From positions 4,330,813 to 4,394,812 of the forward strand of contig JAGGNK010010892.1 of the NCBI GenBank assembly GCA_017590115.1: DNA of 64,000 nt, in the 5' to 3' direction. Of this stretch, positions 11,791 to 23,600 are shown one piece after another (position 1 is the stretch's first letter; each line of letters opens with the position of its first letter). The stretch is from Montifringilla adamsi (taxonomy: Eukaryota > Chordata > Aves > Passeriformes > Passeridae). The notes under the pieces are model-generated. The model saw only the letters and a program-made list of their open reading frames with translations. It had not been told where the DNA came from and did no database searches. The translations under genes were made by a program, and so were the position numbers.

Positions 11791-13764
11791 TTCAAAGCAG
11801 CTCAAAGGTCTTTTCCAGCATTTTGGGGTTTAGCAATACTGAGGTAGGCAAAGACTAATCCTCAGACCCCAGAAAAATCATATATTCCCTTATAAACTAC
11901 GGGACACCTTAAGTCAGGTGTCTGACCAGGAACTTGGACCCATGTGGTGGGCAGAGCAGATGCGTGAAGGACTCTGGGGTTGCTGGTGCAGAACCTGTGG
12001 CTGCAGCTTTTTCCATAGACCTTCATTTTCAGGAAAGGTAAATCCATGAGGGTGGAATGTCAGGACTTTCAGCAGCTGGTGTGGAAAATGAAGTGTGAAG
12101 ACACAGAGTCATTGAAGGGCTTATTTACTAAGTGGAGGTGCTTGCACAGGAGACAGGGGTGGAACTGTACAGGAAGAGCCCCTTGTCCCATATTCCAGTG
12201 TCTGTCCTCACCCAACATCATTCATGCTGTATGTTCCTGTCTTTGATCCAAATTTTCACTGCTGATCAGAGAAACCTTTTCTCAAGCAAATTTTGTCAGA
12301 ATCAATACATTCCCAACATTTAGATGAATCCTAAATGCCTGATTTCTAAGAAGTGCCATCCAGAACCCCAACCCCAGGCCCAGCCTGATGTTAATGAGAC
12401 CTGAATTGTTGCTTTCAAAGCGTGAAATTGGTGGTGATATCTCAAGACTGAAAATGATACACAGGCATCAAGCCCTGTTTAGTTTGAGAGGGGGGCTATG
12501 TTTCACAGTATTGATGGGTCTTATTTCTTGTGTTTTGTGCATAAAACCTCTCTACCCTTTAATGGCACCAGGAGGGGCTTGTCCACTTGGGTGACTTTTG
12601 GGTTTAGAGTTTATAACTGTCAGTTCATCTCCGTTCCCGCCACGCTCCGTGTTTTCTAGTAACCTTTGGAAATTGTTCACTTCAATTTTATTCAGCAGAG
12701 ACAAAATGCTAATCTGCTGGCACTTCACATGGTGAGGGAGAGAAGGAGGGGAAGGAAGGAAGACCTGTGTGATCTATTCATTCATTATTCCACGGCGCAT
12801 GGGAAGTCATCTCTTTACATGATTGACCTGCCTGGGTTTGATTACAACACACAGCTAACCTTTTCCAAATCTGCTTGTGTCATACAAGAGAAGGGTTGAA
12901 GGCTGTTGCCATGGTATTGAGGTATCTCTTGAGAAAGAGGAAGGGGGGAAAAAAGAGAGAGAGAGAGAGAGAGGAAATGATGCTTCTTTACTTCCTAGCC
13001 AAATATAAACAAGAAACACACGCACATGTTTTTGTTTTGGAAGAGCTTTCAGCTTCTTATCAAGTCTCATCTCTGGCTGTGTTTCCTTGGGAAGGGAAGG
13101 AAGGATTGTCTGCTTTACAGATCAGTGGGAGGGGGATGACAATTGGAGGGAGGAAAAAAAAAAAAGAAGAAATCAGTCTTGCCACCATTCATGATTTATT
13201 CATGAGACACGTGAGTTTTGCATTTAAATGTGACATTCTCATGATCTCAATATTGTATATGCAAATCTAAAGATTTCTGCATCTCTCCACATGCCCAGCT
13301 TAAGTCTCGCCTCAGATCCACAGCTCTGCAAATGTAAAACCAGAGAGGTTCATGCAGCTTCTGCTTCTCTCCCTGTTTGTTCCGTGCCTCAAAGACTGGA
13401 AGCAGCACCAAACTGCTCTTAACAGCAGAGCTGTAATTTAGATGTCATTACTTTTTAATTTTTTTTTCTGGTAGTGAACACTCACAGTCAGGAAATTACC
13501 TGTAGGTTCATGAATGGTTTAACTTTCTGAGGTCTTGCCTTGCCTGAGCTTTCCAAGCCCTTTCCTCCTAAGGCAGATCACTTGGGATTAGCACAGAGCA
13601 GTGCTGAGCACTGCTGAACAAAGAATTTACACCTTGAACAGTGTAAGGTGCTCAATGCTTCAATGCTCCAACAGAAACGTGTCACTTGTCACTCAATAAA
13701 TAAGGGGAATGACCTTGTCTGCAGGTTTTTAATTAAGATATGATTGATAGAGTAAAACATAAGT
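11791..13764 (+). other. Flanking DNA with a GA microsatellite
   Basis: No gene recognised. The stretch 12600-13300 is free of known repeats apart from a (GA)n run at 12954-12973 and has an even, unique texture that could hide a conserved noncoding element. Confidence 0.4.
12954..12973 (+). repeat. (GA)n microsatellite
   Basis: About ten GA units within a longer purine-rich tract (12936-12980). Confidence 0.95.
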
Positions 13765-13890
13765 ACCAACTCAAGGCCACGTGATAAGGCTTTGAGCACC
13801 CTGGTCCAGTGGAAGGTGTCTGTGGCAGGGGGCTGGAATGAGATGAGCTTTGAGGCCTCTTCCAAACCAAGCCATTCTGTGGCTCTGTGA
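13765..13890 (+). repeat. CR1 LINE 3' end fragment
   Basis: Sense CR1 tail: 'ctttgagcaccctggtccag', 'tggaaggtgtctgtggcaggg' and 'ggcctcttccaaaccaagcc', ending 'attctgtggctctgtg'. Confidence 0.85.
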
Positions 13891-16156
13891 AATGTGCTGA
13901 CGTAGAGAGGACAGGCTCAGTTTGGGGCAGAACCTGAACCTTGGTGACATCTCTGTCCCCAGCCAAGGCTCTGACTCCAGGGCCACTCATCAGCATGAGG
14001 GGTGTGAAGGCAGAACTCTGCAAAGCCACACAAACCCTGCTCCCAGCTAGCCCAGGATGTCCCAGCCCCTGCCCAGGAGAGACCTTTGGACCAGTGCTTG
14101 CAGGAGTTATTTGTGGAGGGACAATCCTGTCCTGGGGGCTTGGCCTGATCCGTGTCCCTGCAATGCTGCTTCATGATCTTCTCACTTAGTGAACCAACCA
14201 CAGCATAAGTATTTTTATGGGTTTTTGGATCAGCTCTGGTATAAACATTTCTCAGTTATTAATGAACAACCACAGCACTCACTGATAACAAGGAAATTTG
14301 TAGTTTTTATAGCACTTTCCCCCATTCATCGCTCAGCACCTGTTTTCTTGTCAGAAAAGCCAGAGCTTGTTGAAGTTAATCACCTTGAGTTCACTTTTTG
14401 AGGTCAGGGCCCATGTCAGCAAAATTCTTCCTATTGGTTTCATTATTTTAAAGCCATAAATGTTTTCTAGCTATCCATATAGCCTAATATCCCATCTCCA
14501 GCAATGACTGCTTTAGGAAACTGGAAAGGAGACAGAGCTTGTATTGAATGACATTTCACAAGGGTGGTATCTTAGATTTAGGAAAATCTGGATATAGATT
14601 TCCTGATGTCATGTATTCAGATCCAACTAATTGCTTTCAAGAACTTCTCCCTTTCAAGCCCACCTGCACATTTGCTCCCCCAGCATGGCAATGGGTGTCA
14701 CAATTTAATTTCCTATGGGGTGGACTACTACTTATGTTTAAGAAATTTAATGCTATTGATGCCTACTGTTTTTTTCCATTACAGGAGTTAATAAAATAGT
14801 TGTTCCTGAGCATGCTGCTCATGATTTTAGAAGAACTCCCTCAACAGTCTCACTCCAAGCAAAAATTCTTACGTATCTTATGTATCTATCTACCCTATTA
14901 GGAGCTGCTCCTATGGAAGCCGCTTACAACTCTGATGCTTTAAACCTGCCTCTATAAATTTTCCAGTTCTCTAACATCCTTTCTGAGAGGGAACATTAGG
15001 GCTGCCTGCAATATTTACGAAGATGGTGCAGCAGGAATTTATGCACTGGCAAAATGACTTTTTCTGTTCAGTGTCTCATCCCACAAACTCTGCCATTTGT
15101 GTTACATTTCAAACCATCCCTGATTGCTGAGCTGATGAGGGTTTTGGGGAACTGAGGTCTTGGTGACACAAACAGCCCCAGCCTGTCTCAGGGCTGGAGT
15201 TGCTGTGCTCTCATTTGCAGTACGTGGCATTTCTTGCCTCTGAATTCCCTCTGCTGCTCCATCTTGCTCGGTTATTTGGGTGGCTGTCTGTCCCACAACA
15301 TCTCCTTCAGCAGCAAAGTTGGTCTAGGGAAATACCTGGATACTTTGACTTGTGTGCAAATATCTTCGTTGTGTTTAATTGATCTCCTTTTCAAACCACA
15401 CAGATCCCAGCCCACGTCCCTGTGGGGTTCCACTGGCCACCTCTTGCTCAGGTGAGACCATCCCCTTTTTTCCTGTCCTTTTTCCCATCTCTAAACAAAT
15501 TATTTATCTCCACCAGGCAACCTACTTCTTGTCCACAACACTGGCTCAGAGCCTACAGTGTGACTGGGTTTTCCTCTCCCAATGATCTCAAACTTGCATT
15601 CAGCAGAAAGACAGGGAAAGATTAGCAGGGGGAAAAAATCTCTGGACTTGAATATGTTTTTTTAAATTGGGGGTTTTTTTCCATCATTCTCACATGCTCT
15701 TATGCCATCTCTTCAATACTGATACAAGCACCTGAAATAGCACAATTCATAGCTGGCCAGACTGGCAGCCCTGTTTTAACAGGCAGGGAAAAGAAACTCA
15801 TGCAGGGATTCCATTGTTATTTAAAGATATGTTATTTTAAGATATGTTATCAGTTTTAGCCCCTATTTAAAAGCTGAGAGGGAAAAACATTTCTTTGCAA
15901 AGAAAAAACCCCAAATGTGTGCTGTCCTAAATTCAGACTGAGTTTCTTCATTTATTCTTGTTTAGCCTGGATTTAGTGGCCGGGGTCTGCAGCCACGGTC
16001 AGCAGTGCTGAAACAAAGTGGTTTATTCCTGAAAATGCCCCAGTGATGCCTTTTCTCCTGCCCAGGGTTCTTTGCCCTGAGCAATGTGAGAGCCTGTGTG
16101 CTGAGGGTACTGCTGGAACACCTTTGGACATCATTTGGGGCTGCAGTTGTGAAGAT
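13891..16156 (+). other. Flanking DNA, nothing recognised
   Basis: 2.3 kb without a repeat family or coding exon that I recognise. Confidence 0.4.
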
Positions 16157-16255
16157 TCATGAAATCCCAGAATGGTTTGGGTTGGAAGGGCCATTAAAGC
16201 CCATCTCGTTCAACCCTCTGCCATGGGCAGGGACACCTTCCACTCAAGCAGTTTG
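16157..16255 (-). repeat. Short CR1 LINE 3' fragment
   Basis: Antisense CR1 tail: 'cagaatggtttgggttgga', 'agggccattaaagcccatc' and 'ccatgggcagggacaccttccac'. It is cut off after about 100 bases. Confidence 0.85.
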
Positions 16256-17069
16256 CTCAGAGCAAGGATGAAAAGGCAGGGGGAATAAGCAGAGCTCACA
16301 CTGATTGGATTCATGCAGGTGGGGTTCACCTTGCTAAAATCTCCTCATGGCTGCATTCACGTGGAGCAGGGGTGTGTTCTTCCCACAAGTGAAGAATGCA
16401 CTGCCTTGCAGACCTTGGTTTCTGCAAACGTGGCCCCTGTGAATGTAATCACCGTTGTGCAGAGCTGCTGAAACTGAAAACAAAGCCAGAACGATCATTG
16501 TGCTAAGTTTGGGTTCCTCATTGTTCATTGAATTACATCAGTGTTTTCTTTAGTTGCACAGTCAGCTGGCAAAGGTTTGTTTGAAATCTCGAGACTCTCC
16601 CCTTTCAGGGGAAAACATGAATTTCCGGAGATGTGGGCTCTGCTCTGCATCACGGTGCTGGGGCTGCCCTGGCCCAGGACACAGCCCAGCCAGACAGGGG
16701 GCTCAGCCAGCCCTCAGCCCCTCAGCCAGGGCTGAAAATCAGCCACAGGGAAAAGATTTCTACTTTTTATTCTTTGTAATTAGCTTGATTTAATCTGCTT
16801 AAAAAAAAAAAAAAAAAAAAAAAAAGAGAATAAGTAGTGATTAAAATTTATTTTGTAGAGGATCCCCCTCCACAGCTCATGGCCAGTGTTTTGTTTCACT
16901 GGCATTTTGTTAAGGTGGTCCCATGGGGTAAAAATCTTGCTTTCTCCAAAGACTTTTGGATGCAGAGAGTGAGAGACATGTTCCCTTGGAGCCTTTATGT
17001 CCTGCCTGGTGACATGGTGAGTGGCAGTTGTGTCAATGTAATGTGGAAACCCCTGAAATTCCCCCAGGA
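16256..17069 (+). other. Flanking DNA with a poly-A run
   Basis: Nothing coding is recognised. The poly-A run at 16801-16825 has no recognisable transcript-like sequence before it. Confidence 0.4.
16801..16825 (+). repeat. Poly-A run (25 A)
   Basis: An uninterrupted A tract follows 'tttaatctgctt'. It could be the tail of a retrocopy, but no parent gene or target duplication was seen. Confidence 0.95.
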
Positions 17070-17465
17070 ATATCAGGATGGGAATCAGAGAGTGGTTTCA
17101 GTTGAAAGAGACACTAAAGATTATTCCGTTTCAACCCTCTGCCGTGGCAGGGACACCTTCCACTGTCCCAGGCTGCTCCCAGCCCTGTCCAGCCTGGCCT
17201 TGGGCACTGCCAGGGATCCAGGGGCAGCCCCAGCTGCTCTGGACACCCTGTGCCAGGGCCTGCCCACCCTCACAGGGAAGGATTTCTTCCCAATATCTCA
17301 TCTAACCCTAAACTCTGTCAGTGGGAAACCATTCCCTGTGTCCTGTCACTCCAGGTCCTGGCCAAAGTCCCTCTCCAGCTCTCCTGGAGCCCCTTCAGGC
17401 ACTTGAAAGGGCTCTGAGGTCTCAGTGGATCCCTCTCTTCTCCAGGTGAACACCCCCAGCTCCAT
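17070..17465 (-). repeat. CR1 LINE 3' fragment
   Basis: Antisense CR1 from the 3' tail ('gtttcagttgaaagagacac') through 'gacaccttccactgtcccagg', 'ctgccagggatccaggggcag', 'tctccagctctcctggagcccc' and 'ctccaggtgaacacccccagctcc'. Confidence 0.9.
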
Positions 17466-18927
17466 TGCTCATTTGCATTTAAATTAATTTCCCTGTAAAA
17501 GTCTGATTTTCATCATCCACATCCTCACTTCTCCCAGAATCACAGCCCATGCTGTCAGAGCAAACTCTTCTGGAAGGTGAAGTTGCCAGAACAAGAGCTG
17601 CTGAGTGGAGGGGCTTGGCTTTCTGAAAGTTGTGATTTTGTTTGATCCAGAGGAGGCTCTGAGGGGCTCAGCCTGCACAGCCCAGCTGACTCCAAGCTCT
17701 TTGCCTGGCTCAGGGATCGGCTTCTTACCTTTTTTAACCATGTGGAGGAAAATAGTGATAAAAAGGCAGAATCTGGGATGAAGTTTATTAAGAATCAAAG
17801 CAAAAATCCATCTTGGAGGAAGCTGTACAACATCAGTGTTGTACAAGTTTCCAAAGAAATATTCAAAATTTAGGAAACTCAGAAAGAAACTTTGTCAGGT
17901 GTTGTGATGCTGCTTCTGTCTGGGGGGGGAGGTCTTGTATAATAACATAGAGCTGGAACTGCAGCTCAGAAGACCAACGAGAGGAGGCAGGAGTAAAGGG
18001 CAGGATGGAGGAGAGGGCAGTAAGGGCAGCAGCAGTGAGTAGGGGAAGAAAATCAGGAGCAGAAACTGAAAGGAAGAGTGTGGGTTGTATTTCACCAGGG
18101 TGCCCAGAGCTGGGGACTGAGGTCTCTTCAGCTGGGCCTGAAGAAGACAAAGCTCATCCTGCAACACTGATGAGGCACCTTTGTAGTGAAATCTGAACTT
18201 ACCAAGGTTAACCAGCCTGTAATTGTGTTAATTTTGCAACTTCTTTCTGTAGAGAAAGAGAGGTGTGGCAAACAAATTGAAAATATTCAAAAGATATCAT
18301 TTCACATTTAAAAAAATTAATCATTTTCAGTTTCCAGTTGGAAAGAAGGCCTCTGTCTCCTCAGCAATGTAATTATCTCGTGACAGAGGGGCAGGAAGTA
18401 ACCTGACACTGAGCTGCACGGGCTGTGTCACACAGGGGACATTTTGGGGTTAACCCGTGATAATTCCCCGCACCCTCCCTGGCATTGCTGGAGTCTTTAG
18501 TTCTGCCATTGAAATGAAAATCCATTATTTGCGCAGCTCAGCTAATAACACCAACCAGCATTTCCATGGGCAGCAGAAACCCTGGAGGAAGGCTGCCAAA
18601 AGCCCGGGGAGTCAGAGTTCCTTTTCATGTTCAAAGCTTCAGCTCTGAAATGCTTTAGCAATGCCATTACAAATGCCTAATGTCAGACCTGTGCCGAGCC
18701 CCTCCTCTCCCTCACTCCATTAGCCCTGCAAGGATGATGACAAACCATCTGAGGAAGCAGGAGTCATCCCAGGTCAGGCTGAAAGAGATAAAAACCTCTG
18801 ATAATCTCCAGATTCATTAACATTTTTGTTTTTAAAAAGGTAGCTTTCTGTCACTAGGAGTATATAATATATATATAGAGCAAGTGGAAGCTGGGATGTA
18901 ATTTTAGCCTTGATTCTTGAGGCGATG
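17466..18927 (+). other. Flanking DNA, possible conserved element
   Basis: No gene or repeat is recognised, apart from a short TA run near 18866. The segment 18390-18620 is repeat-free and directly precedes the tandem duplication. Confidence 0.4.
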
Positions 18928-19674
18928 TATTCTGGGCTGTTGAGCAGGGGTGCAGCCTGTCTTCATGTGTGGGAATACATGCAAAACCATTTTTAAAGTG
19001 TAGTACATGTGCTGTACTTCAGCTCAGAGGTTACCCTGGGAAATTCCCACCCTGCCCCAAAATGCCCAGTGATGATTTGTTTGGTGAAAGCAAAAGCAGA
19101 GACTTGGAAACACAAGAAAAAGCCTCAGCGATGAAACTGAGCTGAAATGCATTTTGACATTTAATCCTAGATCAATTGGCAAATCTCACAATAGATATTT
19201 TTTTTCTTGTCACGTTGGCAAAGCAGAGCCATGGGAAACTAACTTTAAAAAAAAAAATTAATTTTGAAGATTAGCTGCCAGTCTTCTCCCTGAGCTGAGG
19301 GTGAGCACGGGAGCCCTCCTGCACTGTCAAAATGTTGAGTAAGTTTAGAGAAAACCCAACTATTACAAGCTCAGGACATCATTTATAAAACAAAAGCCAC
19401 TCTCTTCTGCATTGAGGAGTCTGAGAGCTGCTCTGAGAAAGATTAATTCTCTGGGTAGAGGAGGGGAGCTTGGCTTCAGCCCCCAGAACGAAGCAAGGAG
19501 ATGATTCAATTGCTTCACTTTCCGAGCGCGAGCCCCAGACGCTCACACAGAGCGTGGTTATAAGAAATGACTCCTTTACTTCAGGAGGAAGAAACTGAAG
19601 AAACTGTTAAACTTGGTCACAGTATGTGACATCCTTGAAATCAAAAGCAATACTTCTTCTCAGCGACTGCACAG
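18928..19674 (+). repeat. Tandem duplication, copy 1 (747 bp)
   Basis: This copy matches 19675-20420 almost base for base. I counted three substitutions (about 19273-19304 against 20011-20050) and one A-run length change. The unit is not a known transposon: it has no terminal repeats and no CR1. The shared bases 'gta' at the junctions suggest microhomology or unequal exchange. It has no coding content. Confidence 0.95.
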
Positions 19675-20420
19675 TATTCTGGGCTGTTGAGCAGGGGTGC
19701 AGCCTGTCTTCATGTGTGGGAATACATGCAAAACCATTTTTAAAGTGTAGTACATGTGCTGTACTTCAGCTCAGAGGTTACCCTGGGAAATTCCCACCCT
19801 GCCCCAAAATGCCCAGTGATGATTTGTTTGGTGAAAGCAAAAGCAGAGACTTGGAAACACAAGAAAAAGCCTCAGCGATGAAACTGAGCTGAAATGCATT
19901 TTGACATTTAATCCTAGATCAATTGGCAAATCTCACAATAGATATTTTTTTTCTTGTCACGTTGGCAAAGCAGAGCCATGGGAAACTAACTTTAAAAAAA
20001 AAATTAATTTTGAAGATCAGCTGCCAATCTTCTCCCTGGGCTGAGGGTGAGCACGGGAGCCCTCCTGCACTGTCAAAATGTTGAGTAAGTTTAGAGAAAA
20101 CCCAACTATTACAAGCTCAGGACATCATTTATAAAACAAAAGCCACTCTCTTCTGCATTGAGGAGTCTGAGAGCTGCTCTGAGAAAGATTAATTCTCTGG
20201 GTAGAGGAGGGGAGCTTGGCTTCAGCCCCCAGAACGAAGCAAGGAGATGATTCAATTGCTTCACTTTCCGAGCGCGAGCCCCAGACGCTCACACAGAGCG
20301 TGGTTATAAGAAATGACTCCTTTACTTCAGGAGGAAGAAACTGAAGAAACTGTTAAACTTGGTCACAGTATGTGACATCCTTGAAATCAAAAGCAATACT
20401 TCTTCTCAGCGACTGCACAG
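19675..20420 (+). repeat. Tandem duplication, copy 2 (746 bp)
   Basis: Head-to-tail second copy of 18928-19674. The end is set by 'gactgcacagta': copy 1 runs into the start of copy 2 there, while copy 2 runs into unique sequence. It ends about 5.9 kb upstream of the TOX2 start codon. Confidence 0.95.
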
Positions 20421-21599
20421 TAAAATTAAAGATACGAAGCCAAATTTGTCTCTGGAGTAATTCTCTTGCCAGTGGCTGGGGAGGCACCTGGGATTAATTT
20501 CCTCTATTATACAAGTGGCATAAGACCCTGACAAATTATTTTGAATGTTTTTTGTAGCACTTAGTTAATAGAAACCTTATTTACTACGTATCCCACACCT
20601 GGGAAATGTAGTAGCTCCGGATTTTCCTGGCTGAGGATGGGATGTGGGGTGGATTGCAGCTGCCACCCCCTTCACGAGGGCAGAAATGAAGAAAATGTGA
20701 ATTTACTGATTTCTCACAAAGTAAAAATGCCTCCCTGGGGAAACAGGTGATCAAGGAGGGCAGTGCCTTGGGGAAGGGACCGTCTCTGACTGGATCTGGG
20801 CTGGATTGTTGCTCTTGCCCCAAACTCCTGAGATGTCTCGTGGCACCTTCCCCAAAGGGTGGCAGAGCTCACTCACCTCTCTATTCCTGCAATCCTTCTG
20901 TTTGGCTTTGGGGTAGACCTTGCAAACCCTGTGTGAGATACATTTCTGCTCCTGGGCTGCATTCCCATTCTTGGCTTGCAGTTTCCCTGTGAAAAGTTTA
21001 TGTTTTCCTGGAGGAATTCTGAACAGCAGCGTGGTGTGCCAGTGCTCAGCGTGCCAAGGTGAGAGCTGGGGCAATGTTGTCCCAGAATTCCCCCAGATGG
21101 GTCCAGCCTTCATCTCCAAACAGTCCTGGCTCCTCCCTCCTCCCCAGAATGCAAACTCCTCTCCCTGCAGCCATCCTTATTTTGCTGCCTCAGATTTGGA
21201 GCATCATCTCAGGCCAGGTCAGGTTTAAACAAGCACAAACCATTCAGGGTCTTTCCTTCCCATGGAGCAGCAAAAAGAAGGAGAGAAGCTGTTACACTTC
21301 CCTGGGAGATGAGGCTCCCAGGCAGCCAAACAGGCAAATAATGACCAAAGCCAAATGCAAACTCAGGACACGTGTGAGCACAGAGCCCAAGGTCAGGCTT
21401 TCAAGGAAGCCACCTGCAGCTGCCTCCCAAGGCTGCTGCTGGCAAGTAAATTCATTTTCTGCACATCTGGGAGGCTTTGAAAAATCAGGAATGGCTCTGG
21501 GTATGGGTTTAAGGAGGTGAGGTTAAGGACAAGGTTCTCCCTTGACTCATGTGTTGAAACCTCTGGGCAGCAGAAGTGAATACACGTGATTTTGAGAAG
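20421..21599 (+). other. Flanking DNA, nothing recognised
   Basis: No gene or known repeat. The open frames on both strands (for example 20751-21119 minus) have no recognisable domain. Confidence 0.4.
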
Positions 21600-21768
21600 A
21601 TCCTGACGGTCAGGAGGAGCCTTGCCCATCCCTGGGAGTGTCCAAGGCCAGGCTGGACAGGGCTTGGAGCAACCTGGGATGATGGAAGGTGTCCCTGCCC
21701 ATGGCAGGGGGTGAAATAAGGTCTTTTCCAACCCAAACCATTCCATGATTCTATGAAGAATGGTTCCA
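21600..21768 (+). repeat. CR1 LINE 3' end fragment
   Basis: Sense CR1 tail: 'gtccaaggccaggctggaca', 'gggcttggagcaacctgggat', 'ggtgtccctgcccatggcagg', ending 'aaccattccatgattctatga'. Confidence 0.9.
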
Positions 21769-21877
21769 AGGTTTGATGCATCAAGCACTTGTATGCTCCT
21801 GAACACGAGAAGAAACTTGCTGATATATTTTACAGTATTGGGACCTTTTGAATTTAGCATATTCCTGCTAATGAAGA

Positions 21878-21879
21878 TT

Positions 21880-21910
<31 letters not shown>

Positions 21911-21914
21911 GGGG
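21878..21914 (+). repeat. T12-G25 homopolymer tract
   Basis: Twelve Ts are followed directly by 25 Gs. A G run this long is error-prone in sequencing, so its length is unreliable. Confidence 0.9.
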
Positions 21915-23454
21915 AGGAGAAATTATTTGCTTATATGCACAGCCAGGTTGGTGTTTGACCAAAGGTGAGATGTTTTCACTCAGGTAGAAGAAAATTGTCA
22001 GTCGATGTTGTGAGTGTCCTTAATACTTCCCTGTCATGTTTGAGCTTGTTTTGTTTTGTTGTATTTGGGTTTCTGGAATGTTTTATCCTATCAATGACAT
22101 TAATTATGGAGTAATTGCCTTAGTAGCATGTAACAACTCTCTTCTTTTTTTTCAAAGAGATTTTCACACAATGTGTAAACTTTGCTGTGTATGTGCTACG
22201 TTTCTTGTGTCATGAAATAACGTGTAGACAAAATAATGTTTTTCCTGTCAGAAATTCAATGGGCATCTAAAGCAAAGTGACAGGTGGTTAAATAGCTGCA
22301 TTTAAAGGATGTCAAGAAGATTTTTTGGACAGGTACCAAAACCCAATGCCAAAAAGAAGGCCTAATACCATCTGCTTTGTTAGCAGAGAGATGCAATTTT
22401 ACATTAGATTTTAAACTACATGAAATGCCAAATTCATAACCTTGATTTGTGGGTCAGATCTGGCTTATCTAGATTGTGAATGTTTCTATTTACCAGCACA
22501 GTTCCTGACCCAGAGCCCACACAGGTAAATGATGATGTTTTCAATCAGCCCCATTTTAAAGTCACAGGAAGCTCTTGAGCTGCATTTAATTTCGTTTGTA
22601 TTACATGTAAATCCAGATGCAATGTGGATTTAATTAATCCAATTTCACTGCATTTAAATGTACACATTTGCATTGTGTTTATTGGCAATTGGCTTTATCC
22701 ATTTGTTCAGCATTTTTTATGACCACTGAAACTACTGAATATTTAGAGATCCCTCTACTTCCAAGTGGGAATGAGGAGTGTAGCTCTGAATTAAATCATT
22801 CTCAGACATAAACTGGGGATAAGACTAAAATGTCAAAATATAGCTGCATAATACAGTGGGGAAAATTATATCAGTATTTTAAAGTAATAAACTGCACTGT
22901 GCTAAATTATTTTAAAAATTGTTCAGCAGGCTTTTTAGATGGTTTGTTGAAAGGAGGAGGACTACTTTGAAACAAATAATGAAACTGATAGATTTTGAGG
23001 CTTTTTCCTGCTTCTGAAAGGTGCCTTTGAAATGATGATTGTTCAGGTTTAGCCTAATATTTAGAAATACTCACTGTAGAGTTTTCCCTTCTTTGTGAGG
23101 AGTCCGTGTGGCTTAAATGGGATTGCTGAGATAATCACACTCTGCTGTTCCTGTTCCAGAGCTAATGTTAGCCATGAAATGTGAGTTGTCATGTTGGGAG
23201 CTCCTCATTCAGCTGCCCGGCCAAAGCAACTGCAAACATTCTGGGGTTTTGGGGACAAGAAAGGAAAAGATCCCGAGGTTTGCAGGCTGTTTGGCTGCTT
23301 GGCTCAGCCCTGCTGGGGATCCTGCAGCTCCAGTGATACTGCTGGCTCCCTTCAGCCATCCCAGAGCACTCCTGTCACCTGTGGACGCCTGGGCAAAACC
23401 CAAAGTCTTGACCTGTTGTGGTATCACAGCAAGGACATACATGAAAATAGATCT
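21915..23454 (+). other. Repeat-free flanking DNA
   Basis: 1.5 kb of AT-rich, unique-looking sequence with no recognised gene or repeat. It includes homeobox-core-like TAATTA/ATTTAAAT strings near 22630-22660. This is a fair candidate for conserved noncoding sequence. Confidence 0.4.
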
Positions 23455-23600
23455 GTCCCAATCTTTCTTCCAGGCTCCCTTCAGCACGGGAAGGGGACCT
23501 GAAGTCTCCCTGGAGCCTTCTTTTCTCCAGGCTGGACACCTGCAGCTCTCCCAGCCTGGCTCCAGAGCAGAGGGGCTCCAGCCCTGGGACCATTCCATGG
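23455..23600 (-). repeat. CR1 LINE internal fragment
   Basis: Antisense motifs: 'ggagccttcttttctccagg', 'ctggacacctgcagctctcccag' and 'agcagaggggctccagccct'. This is the CR1 part lying upstream of the 3' tail; the tail itself is missing. Confidence 0.75.

Noticed and set aside
16801..16825. Poly-A run as the tail of a processed pseudogene
   Set aside because: The sequence before it resembles no coding gene, there is no polyadenylation signal at a proper distance, and no target duplication was seen.
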